From Nocardia amamiensis (GTDB lineage: Bacteria; Actinomycetota; Actinomycetes; Mycobacteriales; Mycobacteriaceae): DNA of 64,000 bases. The stretch lies in contig NZ_JADLQX010000017.1 in the NCBI RefSeq assembly GCF_015477605.1, forward strand, positions 1 to 64,000, in the 5' to 3' direction. The notes below the pieces were generated by a model, which did not search any database, was not told the origin of the DNA, and saw only the letters and a program-made list of their open reading frames with translations. Positions 24,701 to 33,300 of this stretch are shown here, in pieces. A program made the translations under genes and the position numbers. Position 1 is the stretch's first letter, and every line of letters begins with the position of its first letter.

Positions 24701-25480
24701 ATGGGCAGTCGCATTCTCGTCACGGGCGGCACCGGGGCATTGGGCAGGCTGGTGGTCGCTCGGGTGAGCGAACAGGGCCACGACGTCCGGGTCCTCTCCC
24801 GGCGCGCCGGGGCCGGCACGCACGTCGGCGACCTGCAAACGGGTGCGGGCGTATCCGAGGCTGTCGCGGGCACCGACGTGATCGTGCATGCCGCCTCGGA
24901 CTTCCGTCGGTGGGGTAAACCCGACATCGCACAAACCGAGAATCTGCTTCGCGCCGCGCAGGGTGTCGAGCAATTGCTCTACGTGTCTATCGTGGGGATC
25001 GATCGCATCCCGTTCAGGTACTACCGCAACAAGCTGGCCTGCGAGCAGAAGATCATCGACAGCGGCGTGCCACATACGATTCTGCGGGCGACGCAGTTCC
25101 ACGAGTTGATCGCTTCCGGGTTGCAGACCGTCGAGGGGTGGCCGGTTGCGCCGCTGCCCTTGGACTTCCGGTTCCAGCCGGTCGCTGCCGCCGACGTAGC
25201 GCGGCGGGTCGCCGAGTTGGTCAAGGGCGGACCGGTGGGGCGTGCTCCTGACTTCGGCGGTCCGGAAGTACTGACCTTGGCGCAGTTGGCGCAGGTGTGG
25301 CGGGACGCGCGACAGGGTCCGCGACGGATTGTCCGCATCCCGGTGCCCGGAAGGGTCGGCCGCGCGTTTCGGGCTGGGGAGAACACGTGCCCCACTCACG
25401 CCCATGACGGGCAGACCTGGGCACAGTTCGTCGCTACAGATCCCACGAACGCCTACCGCCGCACGCCTCGGGGTCGATAA
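24701..25480 (+). CDS. NAD(P)-binding SDR/NmrA-type oxidoreductase
   Basis: A 259-residue Rossmann protein. Nucleotide motif VTGGTGALGRLVVARV at residues 7-22, LSRRAG at 32-37 (Arg suggests NADP preference), VIVHAASDFRRWG near 60 and LLYVSIVGIDRIPFRYYRNK near 95, which is the atypical-SDR YxxxK-like region. The family resembles the NmrA/SDR_a5 group common in actinobacteria, often redox sensors or epimerase-like enzymes. ATG 24701 has AAGGAG nine bases upstream, and a five-codon frame (ATGTGGAAGGAGCAATAG) ends flush against it. The terminal 15 residues are Arg/Thr-rich. Substrate unknown. Confidence 0.85.
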   Translation: MGSRILVTGGTGALGRLVVARVSEQGHDVRVLSRRAGAGTHVGDLQTGAGVSEAVAGTDVIVHAASDFRRWGKPDIAQTENLLRAAQGVEQLLYVSIVGIDRIPFRYYRNKLACEQKIIDSGVPHTILRATQFHELIASGLQTVEGWPVAPLPLDFRFQPVAAADVARRVAELVKGGPVGRAPDFGGPEVLTLAQLAQVWRDARQGPRRIVRIPVPGRVGRAFRAGENTCPTHAHDGQTWAQFVATDPTNAYRRTPRGR

Positions 25481-25717
25481 CGGCGGATTCGACCGGTTGC
25501 CTCCCATCTGCCGTCGGCCGCGACACGTTCCGTCCGCCCATCCGTGACCGTCCGACGACGGCATCACCGTCTCGATTGTCGTCGAGGTGAGCAATCAGGG
25601 CTGACCTGCTACGCCCTGAAGGCCGCCGCAATCTCGGCAACTCTGCGCATGATGCCTCATGCCAGCAGTTGCCGAGACGTCGGTGTCCGAGCTGCCTGAC
25701 GATCGAACCTGAGGCGG

Positions 25718-27142
25718 TCAGCCCAGTTGCCGGATATCTCCGCGTACCCGATAGAAGCCGCCGCGCGCGGACTCGGCCACGCCGTCGACCACGTATCGAG
25801 CGCCGGCACGGCGAATATCTTTGGGGAACTGGACATTCCATCCCTGTTGGTATCCCGGGGAGACGACGCGGACGCGCAGGGCACCGCCCTGGTCGACGCA
25901 TTCCACAATGACGCCGGTTCCGGCGTCGGACGTCACCTCAACGGTGGTGCTCGGCACCACGGCGGAGATCTCCGGAGCCTTCACCGACACCGTTTCGGGC
26001 AGCACACCCTGCTCGGCGTCGCGGATGGCGGCTTCGCTGACATCGAGACAGGCCAGCGTCCCGGTAGTGGTCACCAGATACAGCTTGTCGTCGTGGTACT
26101 GCATGGAATAGGCCGAACCGCAGCCGGTGGCCAATTTCCACAGCCGGTTCCCGGCAGCGTCGAAGCAGTACACCGAGGAGTAGTTGTCACCGGCGAAGAC
26201 GTAGCGCCCGTCGGGTGAGGTGGCGCAGGAGAAGACCGCGGCATCGCACTGGTAGGTCTGCTCGGCGCGGCCGCTCTTGGCCACCATGCGGACCTGACGA
26301 CGGTCCGTACCGGCATAGACGGCGTCGGATTCCTGCCAGCCGAACAGCACCTCGCCGCCGGTGCCGACCTGCCACAGGGTATTTCCGCTGTCCAGGTCGT
26401 ATTTGGTGACACCGGCGGAATGCCCGTGATAGACGCCGTTCGGGTCGATGCGCACCATCCACCCCGAGTCGCCGGTGCTGCGCCGGCTCCACAGCGACTC
26501 CTCTTCGTAGTCGATCACCGTGATGCCGCCCTGGCGGTCGGAGACACCGAGGATGCCGTCGTGAATATCCAGCCAGTAGATGTCGACGTCGGCCGCGATG
26601 TCGTAGGCGGCCCTCGGCACCTTGCCCGACAAGTCGTAGACGCGGCCGTCGTCGCACCCGGCGTAGATCCAGAAGTCGTCGGCCACAATGCATTTCACCG
26701 AGTCGGGCAGGCGATAGCGGCCGGTGACCACGCCCTCCGGGGTCAGGGTGTACACGTCACCGTTCTCGTTGCCCACCCAGCAGCGGCGCTCGTCGACGAA
26801 GATGCCGAAGGCGGCGGCGCCGGAGTCGAAGCTCCACAGCACCGGCGCGGACTTCGCGGTCGAACGCTGGCTGCTGATCGCCCGCCTGGTCACCGGCCGC
26901 CTGGCCCGCGCACCCATCACCGCGGGCGCATACCCCTTGCGAACCTTCTCGCCGACCTTCTTCGCCGCAGCCGCCTGCGCCTTCTCCTCAGTAGCGAACG
27001 AACTGACCTTCGTCTGCCCCTGCTCCCCGATACGGCCGAAACGGACACTCACCTGCGTGCCCGCGACGACAACCTCATAGAACTTGTGCGCGGACCCGCT
27101 GTCCTCGGACAGTTCGAGATAGGTGGTACCCCCGATTGCCAT
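25718..27142 (-). CDS. WGR domain plus beta-propeller protein
   Basis: 474 residues. Residues 6-75 form a WGR-type domain (YLELSEDSGSAHKFYEVVVA, VSVRFGRIGEQGQTKVSSFA; the family's WGR reads FGR here). A basic linker (ARARRPVTRRAISSQR) follows, and residues 100-400 form PQQ/WD-like blades (VWVGNENGDVYTLTPEG-type repeats: WIYAGCDDGRVYDL, AVYAGTDRRQVRMV, YVFAGDNYSSVYCFDAAG). The last 70 residues are a small beta domain. WGR domains bind nucleic acid or partner proteins in PARPs and bacterial regulators. No export signal. Single gene, convergent with the SDR gene; role unknown. Confidence 0.82.
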   Translation of the reverse strand: MAIGGTTYLELSEDSGSAHKFYEVVVAGTQVSVRFGRIGEQGQTKVSSFATEEKAQAAAAKKVGEKVRKGYAPAVMGARARRPVTRRAISSQRSTAKSAPVLWSFDSGAAAFGIFVDERRCWVGNENGDVYTLTPEGVVTGRYRLPDSVKCIVADDFWIYAGCDDGRVYDLSGKVPRAAYDIAADVDIYWLDIHDGILGVSDRQGGITVIDYEEESLWSRRSTGDSGWMVRIDPNGVYHGHSAGVTKYDLDSGNTLWQVGTGGEVLFGWQESDAVYAGTDRRQVRMVAKSGRAEQTYQCDAAVFSCATSPDGRYVFAGDNYSSVYCFDAAGNRLWKLATGCGSAYSMQYHDDKLYLVTTTGTLACLDVSEAAIRDAEQGVLPETVSVKAPEISAVVPSTTVEVTSDAGTGVIVECVDQGGALRVRVVSPGYQQGWNVQFPKDIRRAGARYVVDGVAESARGGFYRVRGDIRQLG

Positions 27143-27423
27143 GTGCGCCTCGCCTCTTCGTCAGATCAGAACGGAACGGAAGTTAGCAAGGGGGACCGAC
27201 ATTCGGCGCGTTCGCGATAGATGCCTACCCGGTTCGACAGGTTCGCGCTGTTGCGCATGCGAAGATGATGCGGCGGGCGAGGTAGTGGGAGAAGTAGGTA
27301 CTTGGCCTGGAGGTCGGTGCGCTGCCAGTCGTGGCCGTCGATCGCCCCGCGTTGGCCATCTTCGACCGACCGACCGACCACCAGCCTGCCCGAGAACTGG
27401 TCCGAATCGCTGATACTGATGAC

Positions 27424-27915
27424 GTGGCTACTGACAACTGCCCCGACTGCGGACACGTGCTCGACGAACACGACCGGGACCAAAGGTTCACGCTGCCGGA
27501 ACCGATGTTGCACGTGCACCAGCCGGTGCCCGCAGAGGATGTGTGGATGAGCGGTTCGGATGTACGCGATTCCGAGTTGCTTCAGGTGCAGCGGATCGGA
27601 ACGTTTGTACGCGCGACGCTTCCGGTCGATTTGACTGGCGGTTACCGCATTACCTTTGGGGTCTGGCTGCTGGTCGATCCCGCCGAATTTCAGTTGATAT
27701 GCGAAGCCTGGTGGGGCCCAGGCTATTCCCAGCTGCGCATCGAAGGCTATCTAGCGAACGAGATTCCGCCGTGGGGAATGTTGGCCTCCCCGGTCGATGC
27801 GATCGTGAAAGACCCTGAGAAACTGCCGGTTTGCGTGGCATCAGCGGTCCCGCTCCTGGATCGAGTGTTGCGGGAGCAGTCGTCGCATGAGGTCACGCTG
27901 GGTTCAATCCACTGA
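27424..27915 (+). CDS. DUF2199 family protein
   Basis: 163 residues. The N-terminal CPDCGHVLDEHD carries the paired Cys of DUF2199 (likely zinc knuckle half). It is followed by DVWMSGSDVRDSELLQVQ, FVRATLPVDLTGGYRITFGVWLLVDP and the GYLANEIPPWG motif. These match the DUF2199 pattern in order. Start placed at GTG 27424, just before the Cys motif; a longer frame from 27331 has no better start. Function of the family is unknown; it is often found as a stand-alone gene near toxin loci, as here. Confidence 0.72.
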   Translation: MATDNCPDCGHVLDEHDRDQRFTLPEPMLHVHQPVPAEDVWMSGSDVRDSELLQVQRIGTFVRATLPVDLTGGYRITFGVWLLVDPAEFQLICEAWWGPGYSQLRIEGYLANEIPPWGMLASPVDAIVKDPEKLPVCVASAVPLLDRVLREQSSHEVTLGSIH

Positions 27916-28021
27916 ATCGAAGCGACGTCGACAGGCTCGCCTCCGTCGGCGAAGCATCACCCGCTCGCATCGCGGCGTCCGCTCATAGCCGCCCGATCGG
28001 CAGCTGCGGAGCGACCATGGT

Positions 28022-28189
28022 TCAGGTGTAACTCGGATCGTTCTCCTCGCGAAACCCCTCGATCGTGACCTGAACGACCCGCTCGAGTTGGGACCGTATG
28101 CCGGTGCTGTCGGCGGGGACGGCTTTGATGGTTGCCCCGCTGCTGACGAGGTAGCGGCGTCCGGTTATCGGACAAGGCGTATATCTCAC
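28022..28189 (-). CDS. Small hypothetical protein (55 residues)
   Basis: A GTG-started frame reading RYTPCPITGRRYLVSSG, then an amphipathic helix (IRSQLERVVQVTIEGFREEN) and ending in DPSYT. Composition looks more protein-like than the other frames here. No ribosome binding site is evident, and its first 30 bases coincide with one copy of the 35 bp element described separately. It could be a relic of a longer gene. No family recognised. Confidence 0.35.
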   Translation of the reverse strand: MRYTPCPITGRRYLVSSGATIKAVPADSTGIRSQLERVVQVTIEGFREENDPSYT

Positions 28190-28195
28190 GGATGC
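28161..28195 (+). repeat. 35 bp intergenic element, copy 1
   Basis: This stretch matches 54751-54785 at 29 of 35 positions, both on the plus strand. The shared core includes ATCGGA..AGGCGTATATC and a trailing GATGC. The TATATC could be a -10 hexamer. Copy 2 sits 59 bp before an XRE regulator gene; copy 1 has no obvious gene downstream on the plus strand. May be a regulator binding site or promoter relic. Confidence 0.45.
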
Positions 28196-28713
28196 ACGCC
28201 GTTCTCGGGGTAATCCCTGACCTCCCCATTACGAGAATCCGGCGGCCTCGGTCCCGTCGAGGATTCGCGCATCGCATACCGGAATGTCCGGCGCTTCAGG
28301 CTCGGCACCGGCTTGGGACACCACTCCCGACCCGTCCCCGTCAATTTTCAGCGACGGGTACCACCACGTAGACTCCCGCACCAGAAGGGTGCGCTCCTCA
28401 CACTGCGTATATCAATCTTCAGCAAATCGAACGATCGCAGTTCAGAGCACCCCTTCGCCATTTCTCGGCCACAACCAGCTGACCAGACGTGATTGGCCGA
28501 GGCTAGGTGACTGGTGTTTTTCGTGCGGTGGTGTGGCGCAGCATGCGCCAACGGTCGTCCCTATGACTCTGAACCCAAGTCGCTGGATGCTGATTAACGC
28601 CCCCTGACGAGTTCCTCGAATTTCGCTCGAGTCCGACGGCACGCGAGTTCGTTGCGGGTGTTTTCGGCATGAATAGTGGTGATTCCAGGGGCCAGTCTCA
28701 CGATGACCCGGAT

Positions 28714-28731
28714 CGAGGGGGAAGCCCCTCG
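28714..28731 (-). terminator. Hairpin after the toxin-island operon
   Basis: A perfect 7 bp stem, CGAGGGG-GAAG-CCCCTCG, lies 57 bp beyond the stop of the last minus-strand DUF6301 gene. There is no U-tract, as is common for actinobacterial terminators. A plausible end for the island transcript. Confidence 0.4.
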
Positions 28732-28787
28732 GAATGACTCAGACCGAGTTGGGTGCGGTTGTCATCAATTTCTGACAGCTCGCTATC

Positions 28788-29309
28788 TCAGGGTTGGAGC
28801 GCGGTGGCGTTCGTTTCGTCGTAGGAGGCGAGCCACGTGTTGGTCACCAAGCACAACCGGACCATCAGCGACAGATCGGTGAGCAGCAGAGTCGTTTCCC
28901 CTCCGTCCCATCGGATCTCGGGAACCGTGCCCACGATCTGCACGGTCGGCGCGCCGAGTGCGCCGGTCAGTGCGGCAGTCGCGCGGTTGAACGCATCACG
29001 CACCGCGGCCCGGCCGGTGGCGTCGTCGGGCGCGAGGTTCGTGACCGCGACCTCGATGCGTTCCGCGTCACCTTCGCGCCCTATCACGTCGCAGGTGCCT
29101 GCTCCGAGCCCGGCATCGAACCGAGCCCAGTCGGGCGACTCGATGATCGGGTCCCGCCAGGGGAATACCACCAAGAGACTCATCAGATCGTCCATCCGCC
29201 AGGACCAGACCAGTGATCGCAGCTCGATGGCCAGATCAATGATCTTCCCGTCGCTCAATGCACGCCAACCATCCACCCGACCAGGACTGCTCGGACCGGT
29301 ACCCGTCAT
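28788..29309 (-). CDS. DUF6301 family protein, copy 2
   Basis: 173 residues. Conserved pattern shared with the paralog at 29758-30249: WRALSDGKIIDLAIELRSLVWSW opening, GDAERIEVAVTNL, a middle helix, then PEIRWDGGETTLLLTDLSLMVRLCLVTN near the end and a W-x3-DE/K terminus. ATG 29309 overlaps the stop of the TY-Chap gene (ATGA), so it is translationally coupled. DUF6301 proteins sit beside type VII effectors in Nocardia-like genomes and are plausible immunity or chaperone proteins; function is not established. No signal peptide. Confidence 0.75.
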   Translation of the reverse strand: MTGTGPSSPGRVDGWRALSDGKIIDLAIELRSLVWSWRMDDLMSLLVVFPWRDPIIESPDWARFDAGLGAGTCDVIGREGDAERIEVAVTNLAPDDATGRAAVRDAFNRATAALTGALGAPTVQIVGTVPEIRWDGGETTLLLTDLSLMVRLCLVTNTWLASYDETNATALQP

Positions 29310-29761
29310 TGGTCTGCTCTCCTGATCAAGCCGGTGCGCGGCAGTTCGATCTTGCGATTGTCAGCACGCTCGTTCCATGCGTCATATTCCAAACTTGCCG
29401 GGTCCGCTATCCGGAACGCGTCCCGCAGTCCGGTCACGATCATCGACGCCAAACGCCGATAACCATTGGAGTTCGCAGGCCAAAGTAGCTCGTACCACCA
29501 GTTGTTACAGTGATCGGCGTCGGGTTGCTGCCAGCCGGCTTCGGTGATCAGCCGTGCTCCGATCTCTCCGGCCTGTACGTCCGGATCCAGCCAGTAGTCG
29601 CCTGCCAGCTCAGCCCAAATCATGTCGTCGAGCTGCCTGAACTGGGCAATCCGGCGCCGCTCCGCCCGTTGCTCGACTTCACCGATGGTTACGACGACTC
29701 CGGCAGGCAATGTGGCCAAATGCTCGGCCAGTCCGTCGGCGAACTCCGACCAACTGGTCAT
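29306..29761 (-). CDS. TY-Chap domain protein (effector chaperone candidate)
   Basis: 151 residues. The layout parallels the gene at 9800-10249: helix WSEFADGLAEHLATLPAG, strand VVVTIGEVE and a mid motif FRQLDDMIWAELAGDYWL. LITEAGWQQPDADHCNNWWY and an LRDAFRIADPASLEYDAW ending complete it. Sandwiched between two DUF6301 genes with ATGA overlaps on both sides; the start at ATG 29761 is fixed by that overlap. TY-Chap proteins resemble YbjN/CesT secretion chaperones, so a role in escorting the large effector upstream is likely but inferred. Confidence 0.75.
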   Translation of the reverse strand: MTSWSEFADGLAEHLATLPAGVVVTIGEVEQRAERRRIAQFRQLDDMIWAELAGDYWLDPDVQAGEIGARLITEAGWQQPDADHCNNWWYELLWPANSNGYRRLASMIVTGLRDAFRIADPASLEYDAWNERADNRKIELPRTGLIRRADQ

Positions 29762-30249
29762 ATCAGACCCTGTTCCTGTAGCTCTACCGTCTTGTCGTGT
29801 ACAGCGAGCCACGCGTTGGTCACCAGGAATAGTCGTACCGTCACCGACAGGCAGATCATCCGCAGCGTTGTTTCCTCACCAGCCCAACGAATCTCGGGAA
29901 GGTCGCCCGGAATCCGACTGGAGGGTTGACCCAGCGCGTCGGTAAGTGTCGAAGCCAGCCGGGCAAACGTGTCGAGTACGAACGCTCGCCCGGCGGCGTC
30001 TTCGGTCGCTCTGGCGGTCACCGCCAGTTCGATGACCTCGGCGCGACCGTCGCGACCGTGGACTCGGCCACTGGCAATCCCGAACCCGACGTCGAGGATC
30101 GCCGACTCCGGATTGGCGCGCTGTATACGCCAGCCGAACTCGTCGGCGAGTCGGGGTACATCCCCCATCTGCCATGACCAATCCAACGACACAAGCTGGT
30201 TGGCCAACTCGACGATCTCGGCATCACCAAGTGCTTGCCATTCGGTCAT
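29758..30249 (-). CDS. DUF6301 family protein, copy 1
   Basis: 163 residues, paralogous to the copy at 28788-29309 (WQALGDAEIVELANQLVSLDWSWQMGD; PEIRWAGEETTLRMICLSVTVRLFLVTNAWLA). First gene of the coupled trio, 77 bp after the stop of the giant toxin frame. The two copies differ mostly in the middle region. By position it is the best candidate immunity or accessory factor for the C-terminal module of the giant protein. No export signal. Confidence 0.75.
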   Translation of the reverse strand: MTEWQALGDAEIVELANQLVSLDWSWQMGDVPRLADEFGWRIQRANPESAILDVGFGIASGRVHGRDGRAEVIELAVTARATEDAAGRAFVLDTFARLASTLTDALGQPSSRIPGDLPEIRWAGEETTLRMICLSVTVRLFLVTNAWLAVHDKTVELQEQGLI

Positions 30250-30326
30250 GACATCACCCTACGTTCCACTCAGGTCGAATAATAACGTGTCGAATTGCGG
30301 CATCGATTGTAGCTGCACGGCGTCGT

Positions 30327-33300
30327 TCAACGTTCTCGCTCTCGTTCTCGTTCGCGTTCACGAGCAAGGGCCGCGCTACGGCCACGCATTCTCAACTCCT
30401 CAGCCGTAGGCGGCGTCCGAACGACTTCCTGTGCAGGGATGGCCTGGCCTTCTCGAGCTAAATGAACTACCGCAGCGTGTTCGATCGACAGTCCACGTTG
30501 AATGGCTCTTGCTGTGGCGGCCAAGCGAGCGGCCTGTGAGTCATACGGCACCAGTACAGGTTCTCGTCCGGGTAGCTCGTATACGAATGCCATTTTCTCC
30601 CGGTTGAAACTACTCGGCTCGTGTTCCAGGCGTAGAAGATACGCCCGGGCATCGAATGATGCCCCGCGACTCTCGGGGATCCTCAACGCCGGATTCTGCT
30701 CTACGATGAGGTTGTGCTGTTGTACAACCTCGCGGGCAACAGCGTCCCTGACATGCGCTACAGCCTGCTCACGCTCTACCTCCAGCGCTCGGAAGACTTC
30801 TTGTTCGTGTTCTGGGCTCAACCCTATCGCCTGGACAGTGCGGGCATCGTTTTCACGCTCTATCCGCTGGACGTGCTCGATCGAATTATGCGCTTCGAGT
30901 AGGTTCGCCAGATCGGGGCCGAGCCCCTGCTCCCGGCCCACCTCCAGCTGCCTGACCTTGTCGAGTGCCTGGTCCAGGCTCCGTCCGCGATCCTGCAGTT
31001 GCGGATCTCTGGTCTGCAGCACCTGCTCTGTGACCGAGGCGACCAATTCCCGGGTTGCAATTTCTAGTTCCGCTACAATTGCTCGATCGCGATCGACCAC
31101 GTTGGCTGTCAATAGATCTTTGGCAACTTCCTTCAACTCCGGATCCATGCTGATATTTTCCAGGATGTCGAGACTGCGATCCAACTCTAAGCTCTGCAAC
31201 CTGTCCAGAAGCTGTTTCGCTTCGGCGAGTTCCATGCTTGCCCGGCCGGCATCCCGCTCGAGCTTTTCCCTGAACTTTTCGACATATTCGAGCACCTTTG
31301 CCCGCAACTCGTCCGGCGTTCTCTCTGATACGACCATTTCTCTGGAGAATTGGACGGCTTCCAACACGAGTTCACGTTCACGCGGGTCCAATGACTGCAG
31401 TAGCCTGGCCCGATGCTCCTCCATTGCTCTGGCCATGACTTGTTCCAGCTCTCGCGCCTCCACCGCCCGAACGAGTTCATGAGCACGAGCTCTGTCGATG
31501 CCACCGATGATTTCGAGTGAGAACGACTGTCCGTCACGTTCGAGGTTGAACTGGGATACGGTGACCACACCGTCGCGCGATACGTGGACCAAGTTGTACT
31601 CGACCCGGAGCGTGCCATCAGCGTGAGCGCGTAAGAGTTCATCGCGGGCCTTCAACAGCTGCTGCCCTTTATGACTGTCCGGATCCACGCCGCGAGCTCG
31701 CATCTGCTCGGGTGTCTCCACCAGCAGCCGTTCGAGGTTCTTTTCGATAGCTGCGGTGCGCTCGCCGTACTCGCGCGAGCCCTGCTCAGCTCTGCCCTTC
31801 TCGGTATCGGCGGCCCCCAGTGTGGAAGACCCGCCCTTGCACTCTTCGAGTATGAGGGTTGGATGCGGTCGGTCGGCGAACGCGATGACGTCAAAGGTGT
31901 CGCGTCCGTCTATGGCACCTTCGAAAGGGGTCAGCAGCACTGTGTCCGGCCGGTCGGTGGCGTGCGCGATCCCACCGAGCTCTCCCATTTCCTTGGTGGT
32001 GGAGACCATCTCGGTACCAAGGCGGTTGTAGTTGCTTGCGCTGTCCGCCATCTCGTAGAGGCGTTCGAGTTTCGCAAGCTTGTCTTGGTCGCTGAGTGAC
32101 GGATCGTTGGCGATGCGGTTTTCCTGTTGGTCGATAAGCGCGGGAAGTTTTTTCTCGCTCAACTCATCGATCTTGTTGACCCCGAACTCCCGCATGTGTG
32201 CTTTTACGGCCGCACTGGCGGCGGCGCGCTCGCTGTCCTGCCGGTTCGCTTCGGCCGCCAAGTCGGCGAGTTTGGCTCTTATGTCGGGATCGACAACCTC
32301 GTACCGTTCGGCGGGACCCTTATCCGCCAGGAAGGCTATATCTTCCCTGACGGCAGGATCGGTAACCCAGCTTTTGCCCTCCCTCAGCTGGAAGTTCTTG
32401 TCGCGGTACGTGCCTTCACGATCGCCGATGCGATGCCACTTACCGTCGGGGTCTCGGTAGGAGTCAGCTCGATCACCTGGCTTGTGCAGCAGTCCGTCTT
32501 CGCCGCGATACATCCCTGGTGGGGTCGGCTCGTTGTTACGCGAAGTCGGTGCTTCTGAAGGAGAGTGCGCATCCGGTTGCCACCTGTGGTCCGGCTCGTT
32601 GGAACGGCCGCGATCGTCGCCGCCTGTTCTGTCAGGATCGCCGGAATTGTCACGGCCTGACGGCACGATGTCGGCCGCTTGCGCTGGCAAAGGTGCCAGG
32701 ACGTCATGAGGTGTGGTATTGAGCGGGCCTAGAACTCGAACGTCCCGTGTTGCGGCCAAGTCCCGTCCGGGTTCCTGTTCGCGTATGCCCACGCTTTCGC
32801 TCGTGCGCACGTGGGATGGATCGCGGACGTGTTCGTCCGGGAGCGCAGGGTCTGCTTGTCGATGATCAGATGGCGTTCGATGCTGGGTTCCTCCGTCGTC
32901 GACGACGCTTGTATCAAGTACTCCACTTCGGTCGGGTCTTCCTGTATCCGTTCGATATTCACCGTCCACTGTGGCGGGTACACCTGGCCGCCCATCGGCG
33001 GCCGTCCGGTCCGCTTCGCCGCCATATAGTCGTCCATCACCATCGGTACCGACCAACTCGGGTACTCGATCACCACCCCTGTCTCGGAATCGATCACCAA
33101 TTTCGTCAAGCCGAGGCCCTGTCCCGCGGCGATTTCCTCCGGTGTCAGGATCGGGACGCAGACCCACCCGCTCTCGAACGGATGAATCCGGAATTCCCGT
33201 GCGGAATTGAATATCTCGGCCAGGTACCGAACCACTTGGTCCTCGGTTTGAAACTCCGGCATTGTTGACTCCTTGGTCAGGTGGAATGGGTGTGAACCAT

